A stretch of 11,364 nucleotides of DNA from Acidobacteriota bacterium (lineage in GTDB: Bacteria > Acidobacteriota > Vicinamibacteria > Vicinamibacterales > SCN-69-37): the NCBI GenBank assembly GCA_021824055.1, contig JAKALV010000087.1, forward strand, positions 1-11,364, in the 5' to 3' direction. The notes below the pieces were generated by a model, which did not search any database, was not told the DNA's origin, and saw only the letters and a program-made list of their open reading frames with translations. Positions 1-6,872 of the stretch are shown one piece after another. Both the position numbers and the translations under genes were made by a program. The first letter of the stretch is position 1. Each line of letters begins with the position of its first letter.

Positions 1-583
1 CGTCGGGCGCCAGTACCGGCCCGGGCGCGATGGCGTTCACGAGAATCTGATCGCCCGCCAGCTCCAACGCCAGCGCCTCGGTCAGCGCTTTCACGCCGGC
101 TTTCGCGACGTAGTACGGCACGTATCCCGTGTAGCGCGGCCGCGCGCTGGCCGCAACCCAGTCCGAGAAATTGACAATGCGCCCGCCACCGTTCTTCCGC
201 ATGTGCGGCACCGCGGCCTTCGCGCACAGGAACGCGCCGCGTAGATCCACATGCTGCTGGCGTTCCCAGTCCTCAACCGTGAGATCGTCGAACGCGATCG
301 CCTTGTACAGCGACGCCATGTTGATCAGCACGTCCAGCCGGCCGAACGCGCGGGCCACGTCGTTGACGAGCGTCGCGCACGCGTCCGCATGCGACACGTC
401 CGCCCGCACCACCATCGACCGGCGTCCCAGCGCGCGGACAGCCGCGGCCGCATCGTTCGCTTCGCGCTCCGAATGGTGGTAACTGAGCGCGACATCCGCG
501 CCGCGTTCCGCCAAAGCGGCGGCCACCACCGCGCCCACGCGCTTCGCACCGGTAATGAGAGCAGCTTTGCCGGAAAGATCCAT
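1..583 (-). CDS. Short-chain dehydrogenase/reductase, PTR1/FolM-like, C-terminus cut by window edge
   Basis: The reading frame starts at the ATG read from 583 and stays open to base 1, giving 194 residues of a family usually about 250 long. It is a cytosolic NAD(P)-dependent Rossmann oxidoreductase. The cofactor loop is TGAKRVG at residues 11-17, followed by the YHHSEREA stretch that resembles the pteridine reductase (PTR1/FolM) branch. NMAS stands where most SDRs have NNAG. The catalytic group is S140/D141 and Y157-x3-K161, in the order Ser/Asp, Tyr, Lys. The Ser/Asp-to-Tyr spacing is about three residues longer than usual. INxIAPGP, the typical post-catalytic strand and loop, appears as NAIAPGP just before the cut. 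No Shine-Dalgarno is visible upstream, where the 595-678 palindrome begins 12 nt before the start codon. The fold and cofactor use are secure. The substrate is unknown, and pteridine reduction is only a resemblance. Confidence 0.88.
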   Translation of the reverse strand, partial: MDLSGKAALITGAKRVGAVVAAALAERGADVALSYHHSEREANDAAAAVRALGRRSMVVRADVSHADACATLVNDVARAFGRLDVLINMASLYKAIAFDDLTVEDWERQQHVDLRGAFLCAKAAVPHMRKNGGGRIVNFSDWVAASARPRYTGYVPYYVAKAGVKALTEALALELAGDQILVNAIAPGPVLAPD

Positions 584-594
584 AGACAACCATT

Positions 595-678
595 TCAACA
601 TGGGGGGCCATGGGGAACCATAGGGAAGATCAAACCGGTTTGGTTTTCCCCATGGTCCCCCATGGCCCCCCATGTTGA
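595..678. repeat. 84-nt imperfect palindrome built of six 10-bp units
   Basis: Bases 595-678 fold back on themselves about the centre AAACC|GGTTT (between 636 and 637). Of 42 facing base pairs, 38 are Watson-Crick. The four exceptions are 616/657, 622/651, 628/645 and 630/643. In RNA of either strand, two of these become G-U wobbles. Each arm holds three head-to-tail 10-bp units of the form CATGGGGRRC: 599-628 on the plus strand, and 674-645 read on the minus strand. The element fills nearly all of the 106-bp space between the doxX stop and the dehydrogenase start. It could end or attenuate the doxX transcript, stabilise a 3' end, block readthrough into the dehydrogenase, bind a protein, or be a non-autonomous palindromic repeat. 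No run of T follows on the minus strand, so it is not a standard intrinsic terminator. Confidence 0.9.
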
Positions 679-689
679 GAGCTCTTGAT

Positions 690-1175
690 CTAGATTTTCC
701 CGCGGAGTCTTGCGCGGCCGGCGGCTTCGCGATCGGCGGAACGCTGATTGATCCCGTCCACCGACGCATCGCCGCCGCCGGCCAGCCCAAGACAGGCCAG
801 CGCGGCGATCAGCACGATCGAAAACTCCATGCCTTGACCTCGACCGGGCGCGCCCATCCAGTTGAGAAAGAAGCCCCACTGTAAGTGCACTTTCCAGATC
901 GCCACGCCTATCGACACGGCCAGCGCGAGCGAAACCCAGCGCGTGAGAAATCCGACGGCCAGCAGCAGGCCGCCGGCCAACTCGAGCACGCCGTCCAGCA
1001 CGGCGAGAATGAATGGAGGATTCAAGCCGACGGCGCCGAAGAACGCCGCGGTCGACGACAGCCCGCCCGGCCCGATTCCTGGACCGCCAAACAGCCCGAA
1101 GAGTTTATTTCCGCCATGGGCGACAAACACGACCGCGAGCGCCAGACGGAGTACGAGTAAACCCAACCCGACCAT
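690..1175 (-). CDS. DoxX family membrane protein
   Basis: A 161-residue inner-membrane protein of the DoxX family (PF07681 type). The N-terminal part has the characteristic helix, then HGGNKLFGLFGG with a glycine-rich loop. Three more hydrophobic stretches follow, around residues 52-75, 78-97 and 117-133, giving the usual four-helix layout. A charged, non-conserved tail of about 28 residues ends the protein. The start is well fixed by a strong AAGGAGGG ribosome-binding site at 1179-1186, four to five bases before the ATG. Family members are linked to thiol/oxidative stress or quinone-related functions in a few organisms, but the biochemical activity of a generic DoxX protein is not established. 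The gene follows the barrel gene on the same strand after 57 bp, so the two may be co-transcribed. The large palindrome begins 11 bp past the stop. Confidence 0.87.
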   Translation of the reverse strand: MVGLGLLVLRLALAVVFVAHGGNKLFGLFGGPGIGPGGLSSTAAFFGAVGLNPPFILAVLDGVLELAGGLLLAVGFLTRWVSLALAVSIGVAIWKVHLQWGFFLNWMGAPGRGQGMEFSIVLIAALACLGLAGGGDASVDGINQRSADREAAGRARLRGKI

Positions 1176-1178
1176 TCG

Positions 1179-1186
1179 CCCTCCTT
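1179..1186 (-). promoter_or_regulatory. Ribosome-binding site of the DoxX gene
   Basis: Read on the minus strand this is AAGGAGGG, a near-ideal Shine-Dalgarno four to five bases before the ATG at 1175. It fixes the doxX start. It also contrasts with the plus-strand genes of the window, which lack such sites. Confidence 0.8.
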
Positions 1187-1233
1187 GTTTGGTAATCGCC
1201 CAACACGGCGGTGGTCGGCCTCATTGTGCCACG

Positions 1234-1857
1234 TCAAAAGACAAACGCGACCCCTCCAGTCCACATCGATCCCTGGTGAGACACCTTCAGCTGGTTCAAC
1301 CCCGGCACCGACCCCAGCAATCGGGACACCGCCGAGTCGCTCGCGCTCGCCCCGGAAGGCGCCGAGGAATCGCGGCCGAACTGCACAAAACGATAGCGGT
1401 AGTCGAGGTACACCACGGCATGCCTGGCCAGCCGCGCCTCGCCGCCAAATCCCAGGTGCATTCCCACCTTCCGCTCCATGGCGGTGTCGGTCACCGCGCC
1501 GCTGGCCCCCATGACGTCGTAATTCACGGTGTAAATGCCCATGCCGCCCAGCACGTACGGGGCCAGCACGCTGTGAATCGGGTAGAGCAGGATGGACCCC
1601 TGCAGGGGCGACTCGCGGACCCGCTGGGTCCGATCGGTGTTCCAGGTCGTCCGGTAGTCAAGCGCGCCCTCAAGTGACAGGTTGCCCGAGAGCTTGAGAC
1701 GGGCGGTGCCCCCGATAAACCTGGTCGTGGGCGTATTCGTGGCCACGTCACCACGGACCAGACTGAAACGGGGGCCCACGCCCAGCATTTGAGCCCGCGC
1801 GACCCCGGGGATCAGGATCACCGCCAGGGCAACAATCACCCGCATCGGCCGATACAT
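1234..1857 (-). CDS. Small outer-membrane beta-barrel protein (porin/OmpA-like barrel fold)
   Basis: A 207-residue exported protein. Residues 1-22 form a signal peptide: positive MYRPMR, a hydrophobic core, then GVARA|QM as the likely cleavage site. The mature part alternates polar and hydrophobic residues in short strands (for example LSLEGALDYRTTW, APYVLGGMGIYTV, AVVYLDYRYRFVQF), separated by glycine-rich turns and loops. It ends VAFVF, a C-terminal aromatic as preferred by the BAM barrel-assembly machinery. This points to an eight-strand outer-membrane barrel, probably structural or a narrow channel. No specific ligand can be named. The start is set by an AAGGAG site at 1866-1871, eight bases before the ATG. 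The frame remains open upstream to an ATG at 1962, but that would add 35 residues before the signal peptide and overlap the divergent aminotransferase, so it is unlikely. The gene is probably the first of the minus-strand group. Confidence 0.8.
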   Translation of the reverse strand: MYRPMRVIVALAVILIPGVARAQMLGVGPRFSLVRGDVATNTPTTRFIGGTARLKLSGNLSLEGALDYRTTWNTDRTQRVRESPLQGSILLYPIHSVLAPYVLGGMGIYTVNYDVMGASGAVTDTAMERKVGMHLGFGGEARLARHAVVYLDYRYRFVQFGRDSSAPSGASASDSAVSRLLGSVPGLNQLKVSHQGSMWTGGVAFVF

Positions 1858-1865
1858 ACAGGAAT

Positions 1866-1871
1866 CTCCTT
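1866..1871 (-). promoter_or_regulatory. Ribosome-binding site of the barrel gene
   Basis: AAGGAG on the minus strand lies eight bases before the ATG at 1857. It decides for that start over the in-frame ATG at 1962, and places translation exactly at the signal peptide. Confidence 0.8.
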
Positions 1872-1898
1872 CAGACGTGTTTCGGCCGCAGGGCGTTG

Positions 1899-1904
1899 TA
1901 CGAT
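1899..1904 (+). promoter_or_regulatory. Possible -10 element of a leaderless aminotransferase transcript
   Basis: TACGAT matches the TANNNT pattern and ends eight bases before the ATG at 1913. There is no Shine-Dalgarno between it and the start. A transcript starting at or near the A of the ATG would fit. No convincing -35 box is seen. The 55-bp divergent spacer (1858-1912) must also hold the promoter of the minus-strand barrel gene. Confidence 0.35.
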
Positions 1905-1912
1905 TAGGCCCG

Positions 1913-3124
1913 ATGCTCACCTCGACCTCCATCCGCGTGTCGGCTCGGGTGCGCGGCTTCACCTACGCCATCCGCAACATCGTCGCCGAAGCCCGGAAGG
2001 TTGAAGCGACCGGCCGGAAGGTCCGGTACCTGAACATCGGCGATCCCATTCCGTTCGGCTTTCACACGCCGCCCCATCTGATCGCGGCCGTGGAAAAGGC
2101 GATGCGCGACGGCCACAACGGGTACACCTCGTCGGTGGGCGTGGAAGAGGCGCGGACCGCGGTGGCCGACGACTACACCTCCCGGGGCATGCCGGTGTCG
2201 CCGGATCGCGCCATCATCACGTCGGGCACGTCGGAAGGCATCGAGCTCACGCTCGGCGCGCTGGCGGATGCGGGCGACGAAGTGCTGGTGCCGACGCCGA
2301 CCTATCCGCTGTACACCGCGGTGCTCGCCAAGCTCGGCGCGCGGGCGGTGTTCTACCGGACGGACCCGTCCAACCACTGGCAACCGGACCTTGACGATGT
2401 GAAGCGGTTGATTTCGCCGGCCACGCGCGCGCTGGTGGTCATCGATCCGAACAATCCGACCGGCGCGGTGTATCCGGAAGCGACGCGCCGGGCGCTCATC
2501 GACCTGGCCGATCGCGCGAACATCGTGCTGATGGCCGACGAAGTGTACGGCGACCTGGCGTTCGACGGGCCGGCGCCGCTCTACGGCGCGCTGGCGCCCG
2601 ACGCGCCGATCATCTCGTACTCGTCGCTCTCGAAGGCGTATCTCGCGCCCGGCTGGCGCGGCGGGTGGATGGCGGTGGGCCGCTCCGAGCGGCTGAACGA
2701 GGTGCTGGCGGCGATCAAGAAGCTCGCCGACGGCCGGCTGTGCAGCCCGGGACCGATGCAGTACGCGGTGGCCGCCGCGCTTCGCGGCGACCGCTCGCAC
2801 CAGACATCGTTCGTCCGCGAGTTGCGCCTGCGCGCCGACCTCACGATGGCGCGCCTGGGCCAATCCCGGGACCTCAAATGCGTGGCGCCGCAGGCGGCGT
2901 TCTATGTGATGCCGCAGGTGCTGCTGCCGCCGGGCCGCACCGATGAAGACTTCGTGCTCGGCCTGCTGCGCGACACCGGCATCCTGTGCGTCTACGGGTC
3001 GGGCTTCGGCATGCCGGCCGACCAGGGATTTTTCCGCGTCGTGTACCTCGCATCGCCGGACGAACTCAGCGCGATCTACGACGACCTCGTCCGGTACGCG
3101 CGGCACTTCGTCAGCCGCGCCTGA
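1913..3124 (+). CDS. PLP-dependent aminotransferase, class I/II, AlaA-like
   Basis: A 403-residue cytosolic fold-type I aminotransferase that transfers an amino group between an amino acid and a 2-oxo acid using pyridoxal phosphate. Landmarks in order: LNIGDPIPFGF near the N-terminus (substrate arm), NGYTSSVGVEEAR, the cofactor-phosphate loop SGTSEGIE, DPNNPTGAVY with the PLP-stacking asparagine, ADEVYGDL with the PLP-N1 aspartate, SSLSKAY with Schiff-base Lys241, GWRGGW, and the substrate-carboxylate arginine in FFRVVYL near the C-terminus. The overall pattern closely resembles E. coli AlaA (alanine-pyruvate) and archaeal relatives. Substrate specificity cannot be read from sequence, and aspartate, alanine or aromatic use all remain possible. 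The ATG at 1913 is preferred. A GTG at 1877 would extend the protein by 12 unconserved residues. It heads the four-gene cluster, with the next gene three bases away. Confidence 0.92.
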   Translation: MLTSTSIRVSARVRGFTYAIRNIVAEARKVEATGRKVRYLNIGDPIPFGFHTPPHLIAAVEKAMRDGHNGYTSSVGVEEARTAVADDYTSRGMPVSPDRAIITSGTSEGIELTLGALADAGDEVLVPTPTYPLYTAVLAKLGARAVFYRTDPSNHWQPDLDDVKRLISPATRALVVIDPNNPTGAVYPEATRRALIDLADRANIVLMADEVYGDLAFDGPAPLYGALAPDAPIISYSSLSKAYLAPGWRGGWMAVGRSERLNEVLAAIKKLADGRLCSPGPMQYAVAAALRGDRSHQTSFVRELRLRADLTMARLGQSRDLKCVAPQAAFYVMPQVLLPPGRTDEDFVLGLLRDTGILCVYGSGFGMPADQGFFRVVYLASPDELSAIYDDLVRYARHFVSRA

Positions 3125-3127
3125 TCC

Positions 3128-4168
3128 ATGGCCGAGTCCGAGCTCCGAGCGCGCCGGCTGATCCTGTTCGCGGTGGCCGCGCTCGCCGCCGGTACGGCGC
3201 TGGCCTGGAGCCTCTTTCTTGTCCGCGAGGCGCTGCAGCTTGTGTACCTGAGCGTCATGCTTGCGCTGGGTTTCGGTCCGATGGTGCGGTGGATCGAACA
3301 GCGGCACTGGTTCAAAGGCAAGCGGCACGCGCCGCGCTGGCTTGCCATCCTGCTCTTCTACATTGCGCTCATTGCGCTGATGGTGCTGGCGCTCCAGATC
3401 ATCGTGCCGCCGCTTGTCGCGCAGGCGCGCGATCTGGGCGCCCACCTGCCCGAGTACAGCGACCGCGTCCAGGCCTGGCTCGTCGCCCATCGTCTTCTGC
3501 GGCGGCCGTTCACGCTGGCCGAACTCGTCGAGCGCGCGCCGAGTCCGAACGACACGATGTTCGGCATTCTCGGCGCCGTCAATCTGGCCGTCGGCGTCGT
3601 GATCACCGGTTTCACGGTGCTGCTGTTGTCGTTCTATCTCCTGGTGGAAGGCGAGGAACTCTTCCGCGGCTTCCTCCGCTGGCTGCCGAAAGAATCCCGC
3701 CCGCAGTGGTCGCGGGTGGCGGGCGACGCGGCCGTCAAGGTCGGCGCCTGGATGAGCGGCCAGTTCGTGCTGTCCGTGCTGATCGGCGTCACGTCGGCCA
3801 TCGGGTTCTGGATCATCGGCCTGCCCTACTTCTACGTGCTCGCGCTCATCTGCGGCATCGGCGAGACCATTCCGATGGTCGGTCCCATCGCCGCGGCGGT
3901 GCCGGCCATCCTGGTGGCGTCCACCATCAGCCTGAACACGGCGATCGTGACCACGATCTTCCTGTTCGTGCAGCAGCAGATCGAGAACAACTTCATCATT
4001 CCGCGGTTGATGCAGAAACAGACCGGCATCAGCCCGATCCTTGTCATGGTCGCCATCCTGATCGGCGGCTCGCTGCTCGGCATCATCGGCGCGCTGCTGG
4101 CGGTGCCGACGGCGGCGGTGATCCAGATCCTGGTTCGCGAGTATCTCGATCAACGGGACGCCCTATGA
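3128..4168 (+). CDS. AI-2E family transporter-like membrane protein (PF01594)
   Basis: A 346-residue multi-pass inner-membrane protein. Hydrophobic segments lie at about residues 11-32, 36-56, 71-98 and 144-172. A long cluster of helices runs from about 211 to 340, interrupted by an amphipathic soluble stretch at roughly 98-140. The family signature is in the C-terminal half: GETIPMVGP, then QQQIENNFIIPRLM with E286-N288, then G-ISPILVM, GGSLLGIIGALLAVPTAA. The length and layout match TqsA/YdiK/PerM-type proteins. Family members are variously reported as autoinducer-2 exporters, Na+/H+ antiporters or of unknown function, so the name does not show quorum-sensing transport. It sits between an aminotransferase and two glycosyltransferases in one tight cluster. 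Its TGA stop overlaps the ATG of the next gene as ATGA. No Shine-Dalgarno is seen, so translation is probably coupled. Confidence 0.88.
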   Translation: MAESELRARRLILFAVAALAAGTALAWSLFLVREALQLVYLSVMLALGFGPMVRWIEQRHWFKGKRHAPRWLAILLFYIALIALMVLALQIIVPPLVAQARDLGAHLPEYSDRVQAWLVAHRLLRRPFTLAELVERAPSPNDTMFGILGAVNLAVGVVITGFTVLLLSFYLLVEGEELFRGFLRWLPKESRPQWSRVAGDAAVKVGAWMSGQFVLSVLIGVTSAIGFWIIGLPYFYVLALICGIGETIPMVGPIAAAVPAILVASTISLNTAIVTTIFLFVQQQIENNFIIPRLMQKQTGISPILVMVAILIGGSLLGIIGALLAVPTAAVIQILVREYLDQRDAL

Positions 4169-4890
4169 AACTGTCCGTCATCATGCCGGTGTACAACGAG
4201 CGTCGTACGATCCGGGAAATCGTCGCACGGGTGCAGGCCGTCGATCTGGCCGGCCTCGAGCGCGAATTGGTGATCGTCGACGACGGATCCGAAGACGGCA
4301 CGCGGGAGGTGCTGGCGGATCTGGATGGCCGCGACGGCGTCCGCGTGTTTCTGCAGCCGCGCAATTTCGGCAAGGGCGCGGCCGTCGCCCGCGGCGTCGG
4401 CGAGGCCAGCGGCGACGTGCTGATCATTCAGGACGCCGACCTCGAATACGATCCGGCGGAATATCCGCTGTTGCTCGATCCCATTCGCCGCGGCAACGCG
4501 GATGTCGTGTTCGGGTCGCGGTTTCTCGGGACGCCGCGCGGACATCGCGTGCTGTACTTCTGGCACGCGGTCGGCAACCAGATGCTGACGCTCCTGTCGA
4601 ACATGTTCAGCGGCCTGAACCTCACGGACATGGAAACCTGCTACAAAGCCATGACGCGCGAGGTGGCGAAGCGGCTGGATCTGCGGTCAGAGCGCTTCGG
4701 CATCGAGCCGGAAATCACATGCAAGGTGGCCCGGCTGCGCGCGCGGGTGTACGAAGTGCCGATCTCGTACAACGGCCGCACGTACGCCGAGGGCAAGAAG
4801 GTCGGTTTCAAGGACGCGCTCCAGGCCGTGTGGGTGATCCTGCGCTACGCATGGTGGAATCCACGGACGCCTGACACGCCGGCGCGATGA
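4165..4890 (+). CDS. Family 2 glycosyltransferase, polyprenyl-phosphate sugar synthase (DPM1/GtrB-like)
   Basis: A 241-residue GT-A fold enzyme that transfers a sugar from a nucleotide donor, most likely to polyprenyl phosphate on the cytosolic face of the membrane. The N-terminus reads SVIMPVYNE, as in most GT2 enzymes. The nucleotide-binding VDDGSEDG follows at about 38-45, then NFGKGAAVARG, the metal-binding DAD at 90-92 inside QDADLEYDP, FGSRF, and LTDMETCYKAM near residue 155. It lacks the C-terminal transmembrane pair of GtrB, so it resembles the soluble, membrane-associated DPM1 class. The start is the ATG in the ATGA overlap with the previous gene. The same frame is open further upstream to 2986, but that stretch is the shadow of the transporter gene and encodes arginine-rich nonsense. 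The sugar (mannose, glucose, other) is not determinable. It ends in another ATGA overlap with the GT-C gene. Confidence 0.92.
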   Translation: MKLSVIMPVYNERRTIREIVARVQAVDLAGLERELVIVDDGSEDGTREVLADLDGRDGVRVFLQPRNFGKGAAVARGVGEASGDVLIIQDADLEYDPAEYPLLLDPIRRGNADVVFGSRFLGTPRGHRVLYFWHAVGNQMLTLLSNMFSGLNLTDMETCYKAMTREVAKRLDLRSERFGIEPEITCKVARLRARVYEVPISYNGRTYAEGKKVGFKDALQAVWVILRYAWWNPRTPDTPAR

Positions 4891-6872
4891 GGCGGTTCGC
4901 GCCGTCGCTCGACAACCCGTGGTTCGTCACGGTGTTGTTCATCGCGCTGACGATCGCCGCCACGTGGCCCCTGGCGTCGGAGATGACCACGAACATCGCG
5001 TGGGACCTCGGCGACCCGGTCTTCAACTGCTGGATCATGATGTGGACCGGCGGCCAGGTGCTGCGGTTCCTCAAGGGCGACTGGTCCGCGCTCGGCGACT
5101 ACTGGAACGGCAACATCTTCTACCCGGAACGCCTGACCATCGCGTACTCCGAGCACCTGACGCCCGAGATGCTGCAGATCCTGCCCGTGTATGCCGTCAC
5201 CGGCAACATGGTGCTCTGCTACAACCTGCTGTTTCTGTCGGCGATCGTGTTGTGTGGACTCGGGATGTACCTGCTGGTCCGCGAACTCACCCACGAGCCG
5301 GTGGCGGCATTCGCCGCGGGCGTGGCGTTTGCGCTGTCGCCGTATCGCGTGGGCCAGTTTGCGCACCTGCAGGTCATGAGCAGCCAGTGGATGCCGCTGG
5401 CCCTCTACGGCTTCCGGCGCTATTTCACGGGCGGACAAACGCGGGCGCTTGTCGGCGCGACCGCCGCGCTCGTGGTGCAGGTGCTGTCGTGCCTCTACTA
5501 CCTGTTCTTCTTCGTGCCGTTCGCGGCCGCGTACTGCATCTACGAAATAGTCGCGCAGCATCGCTGGCGTCACGGGCGCACCTGGCGGCAGCTGGCCATC
5601 GCGGCCATCGTCAGCCTGATGGTCATCACGCCGTTTCTGATTCCGTACCTCAAGGTGCGGTCCGGCGCGGGCATGGGGGTACGGGACACCGCCGAAGTGG
5701 AGGCGTTTTCCGCGGACACGTGGGCGCTGGCGACCGCGTCGGAAACGCTCACTTTCTGGGGACCGCGGTTGCAGACATTCGTGCGCGCCGAGGGCAACGG
5801 ATTTCCCGGCCTGACGATTCTCGCGCTCGGCCTCGTCGGCGCCGGCATCGTCATCGCGCGCGCCGCCGTTCACGCGCGCCGCGCGCGGCCCCGCGCCGCG
5901 CCGGCGTGGCGCACGGTCGTGGTCTGGTCGTGCGCCGCGCTGTGTGCGGCGGCGGGCCTCGTGATGCTCGCCACGTGGGCTGTCGTGTTCGTCCATGGAT
6001 GGGGTACGACCTGGATCGCGGGATATCGGGTCACGCTGCGCGATCCCGGCATGGTGGTGACGCGCACCGCGGTGGTGCTGGCCGCGGCCATGCTGTTTCC
6101 CGCGATGTGGCGGTTCCTGCGCGGCGTGCCGCGATCGGCCGGGGGATTCCTGCTGGCCGGCTGGCTGCTGGCGCTGACCCTGGCGTTCGGCCCCGAAATT
6201 CACGCGCACGGAGAACTCGTCGGTCCGGGACCGTACGCGCTGCTCTATCGCTACGTGCCGGGGTTCAACGGCATGCGCGTGCCGGCCAGATTCCTGATGG
6301 TCGCCACGCTCTTCCTCACCAGCCTTGTCGGGGTCGGCCTGGCGGCGGTGATCGGGCGCTGGCGGCGCTTCGGTTACGCGCTGGCCGCCCTGGCCGTCTG
6401 CGGCATCGTGTTCGAAAGCGCCGTCGTTCCGTTCGTGTCCAACCGGCGCCTGTGGGTCGCGCACTACGACCTGGCGCCGCGACATCTCGCCACCACCGCC
6501 ACCATGGGCGCCGTCTACAACCGCGTGCGCGATCTGCCGGACAACACGGTCCTGGCCGAGTTTCCGTACGGGTCGGTCCCGTTCGACATTCAGGCGGTGT
6601 TCTATGCCGGCATGCACCGGAAGCGTCTGATCAACGGGTTTTCCGGGTTCTTTCCCAGGAGCTTCACGGACCGCATGTCCACGCTGGGATTCGACCCCGT
6701 GGACCGCGCCGCGGCCTGGAACACGCTCGTCAACGCCGGCGTGACGCATGTCGTCGTGCACGAAGCCGCGTACTTTGAAGGCAAAGGCGCGCGAATCTCC
6801 AACTGGCTCCGCTCGGCCGGCGCCACGGAACTGGCCGCCGACGGCACCGACCACTTGTTCGCGCTCAAGTAG
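4887..6872 (+). CDS. Large membrane protein, probable GT-C glycosyltransferase
   Basis: A 661-residue integral membrane protein with about eleven hydrophobic helices between residues 12 and 515, and a C-terminal soluble domain of about 145 residues. After the first helix comes a periplasmic-side loop with WDLGDPVFN (D40, D43). Acidic residues in this position are typical of GT-C enzymes that use polyprenyl-phosphate sugars. GNIFYPE and LSPYRVGQ further down also occur in such proteins. The C-terminal part carries VLAEFPYGSVPFD, the INGFSGFFP loop and a GVTHVVVHEA strand, a mixed alpha/beta region common in uncharacterised bacterial relatives. Family assignment is by topology and motif style, with no specific match claimed. 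It is preceded by a GT2 lipid-sugar synthase with an ATGA overlap, which is the logical donor-making partner. The acceptor (lipid, polysaccharide or protein) is unknown. A hairpin directly follows the TAG stop. Confidence 0.75.
   Translation: MRRFAPSLDNPWFVTVLFIALTIAATWPLASEMTTNIAWDLGDPVFNCWIMMWTGGQVLRFLKGDWSALGDYWNGNIFYPERLTIAYSEHLTPEMLQILPVYAVTGNMVLCYNLLFLSAIVLCGLGMYLLVRELTHEPVAAFAAGVAFALSPYRVGQFAHLQVMSSQWMPLALYGFRRYFTGGQTRALVGATAALVVQVLSCLYYLFFFVPFAAAYCIYEIVAQHRWRHGRTWRQLAIAAIVSLMVITPFLIPYLKVRSGAGMGVRDTAEVEAFSADTWALATASETLTFWGPRLQTFVRAEGNGFPGLTILALGLVGAGIVIARAAVHARRARPRAAPAWRTVVVWSCAALCAAAGLVMLATWAVVFVHGWGTTWIAGYRVTLRDPGMVVTRTAVVLAAAMLFPAMWRFLRGVPRSAGGFLLAGWLLALTLAFGPEIHAHGELVGPGPYALLYRYVPGFNGMRVPARFLMVATLFLTSLVGVGLAAVIGRWRRFGYALAALAVCGIVFESAVVPFVSNRRLWVAHYDLAPRHLATTATMGAVYNRVRDLPDNTVLAEFPYGSVPFDIQAVFYAGMHRKRLINGFSGFFPRSFTDRMSTLGFDPVDRAAAWNTLVNAGVTHVVVHEAAYFEGKGARISNWLRSAGATELAADGTDHLFALK

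Noticed and set aside
595..678. The palindrome as a classical intrinsic terminator or CRISPR-type repeat
   Set aside because: There is no T run after the stem on either strand and no spacer-repeat layout. The decamers are contiguous within one palindrome.
1858..1962. N-terminal extension of the barrel protein to the ATG at 1962
   Set aside because: It would bury the signal peptide 35 residues inside the protein and overlap the aminotransferase gene. A good ribosome-binding site supports 1857.
1904..4153. A 749-codon open frame on the minus strand opposite the aminotransferase and AI-2E genes
   Set aside because: It encodes a polypeptide very rich in Arg, His, Asp and Gln with no motif. Such frames arise opposite GC-rich genes. 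The plus-strand genes have clear catalytic and membrane signatures.
2986..4164. Upstream in-frame extension of the GT2 glycosyltransferase to a 634-residue protein
   Set aside because: The extra part is arginine/alanine-rich shadow of the AI-2E gene. The glycosyltransferase fold begins exactly at the ATG at 4165.
3128..4168. Reading the AI-2E family protein as proof of quorum sensing
   Set aside because: Most members of this family have other or unknown substrates, and no luxS or AI-2 receptor gene is in the window.
4845..6854. A 669-codon minus-strand frame opposite the GT-C gene
   Set aside because: Arg/His/Gly-rich composition with no hydrophobic core or domain. It is a codon-bias mirror of the real membrane protein.
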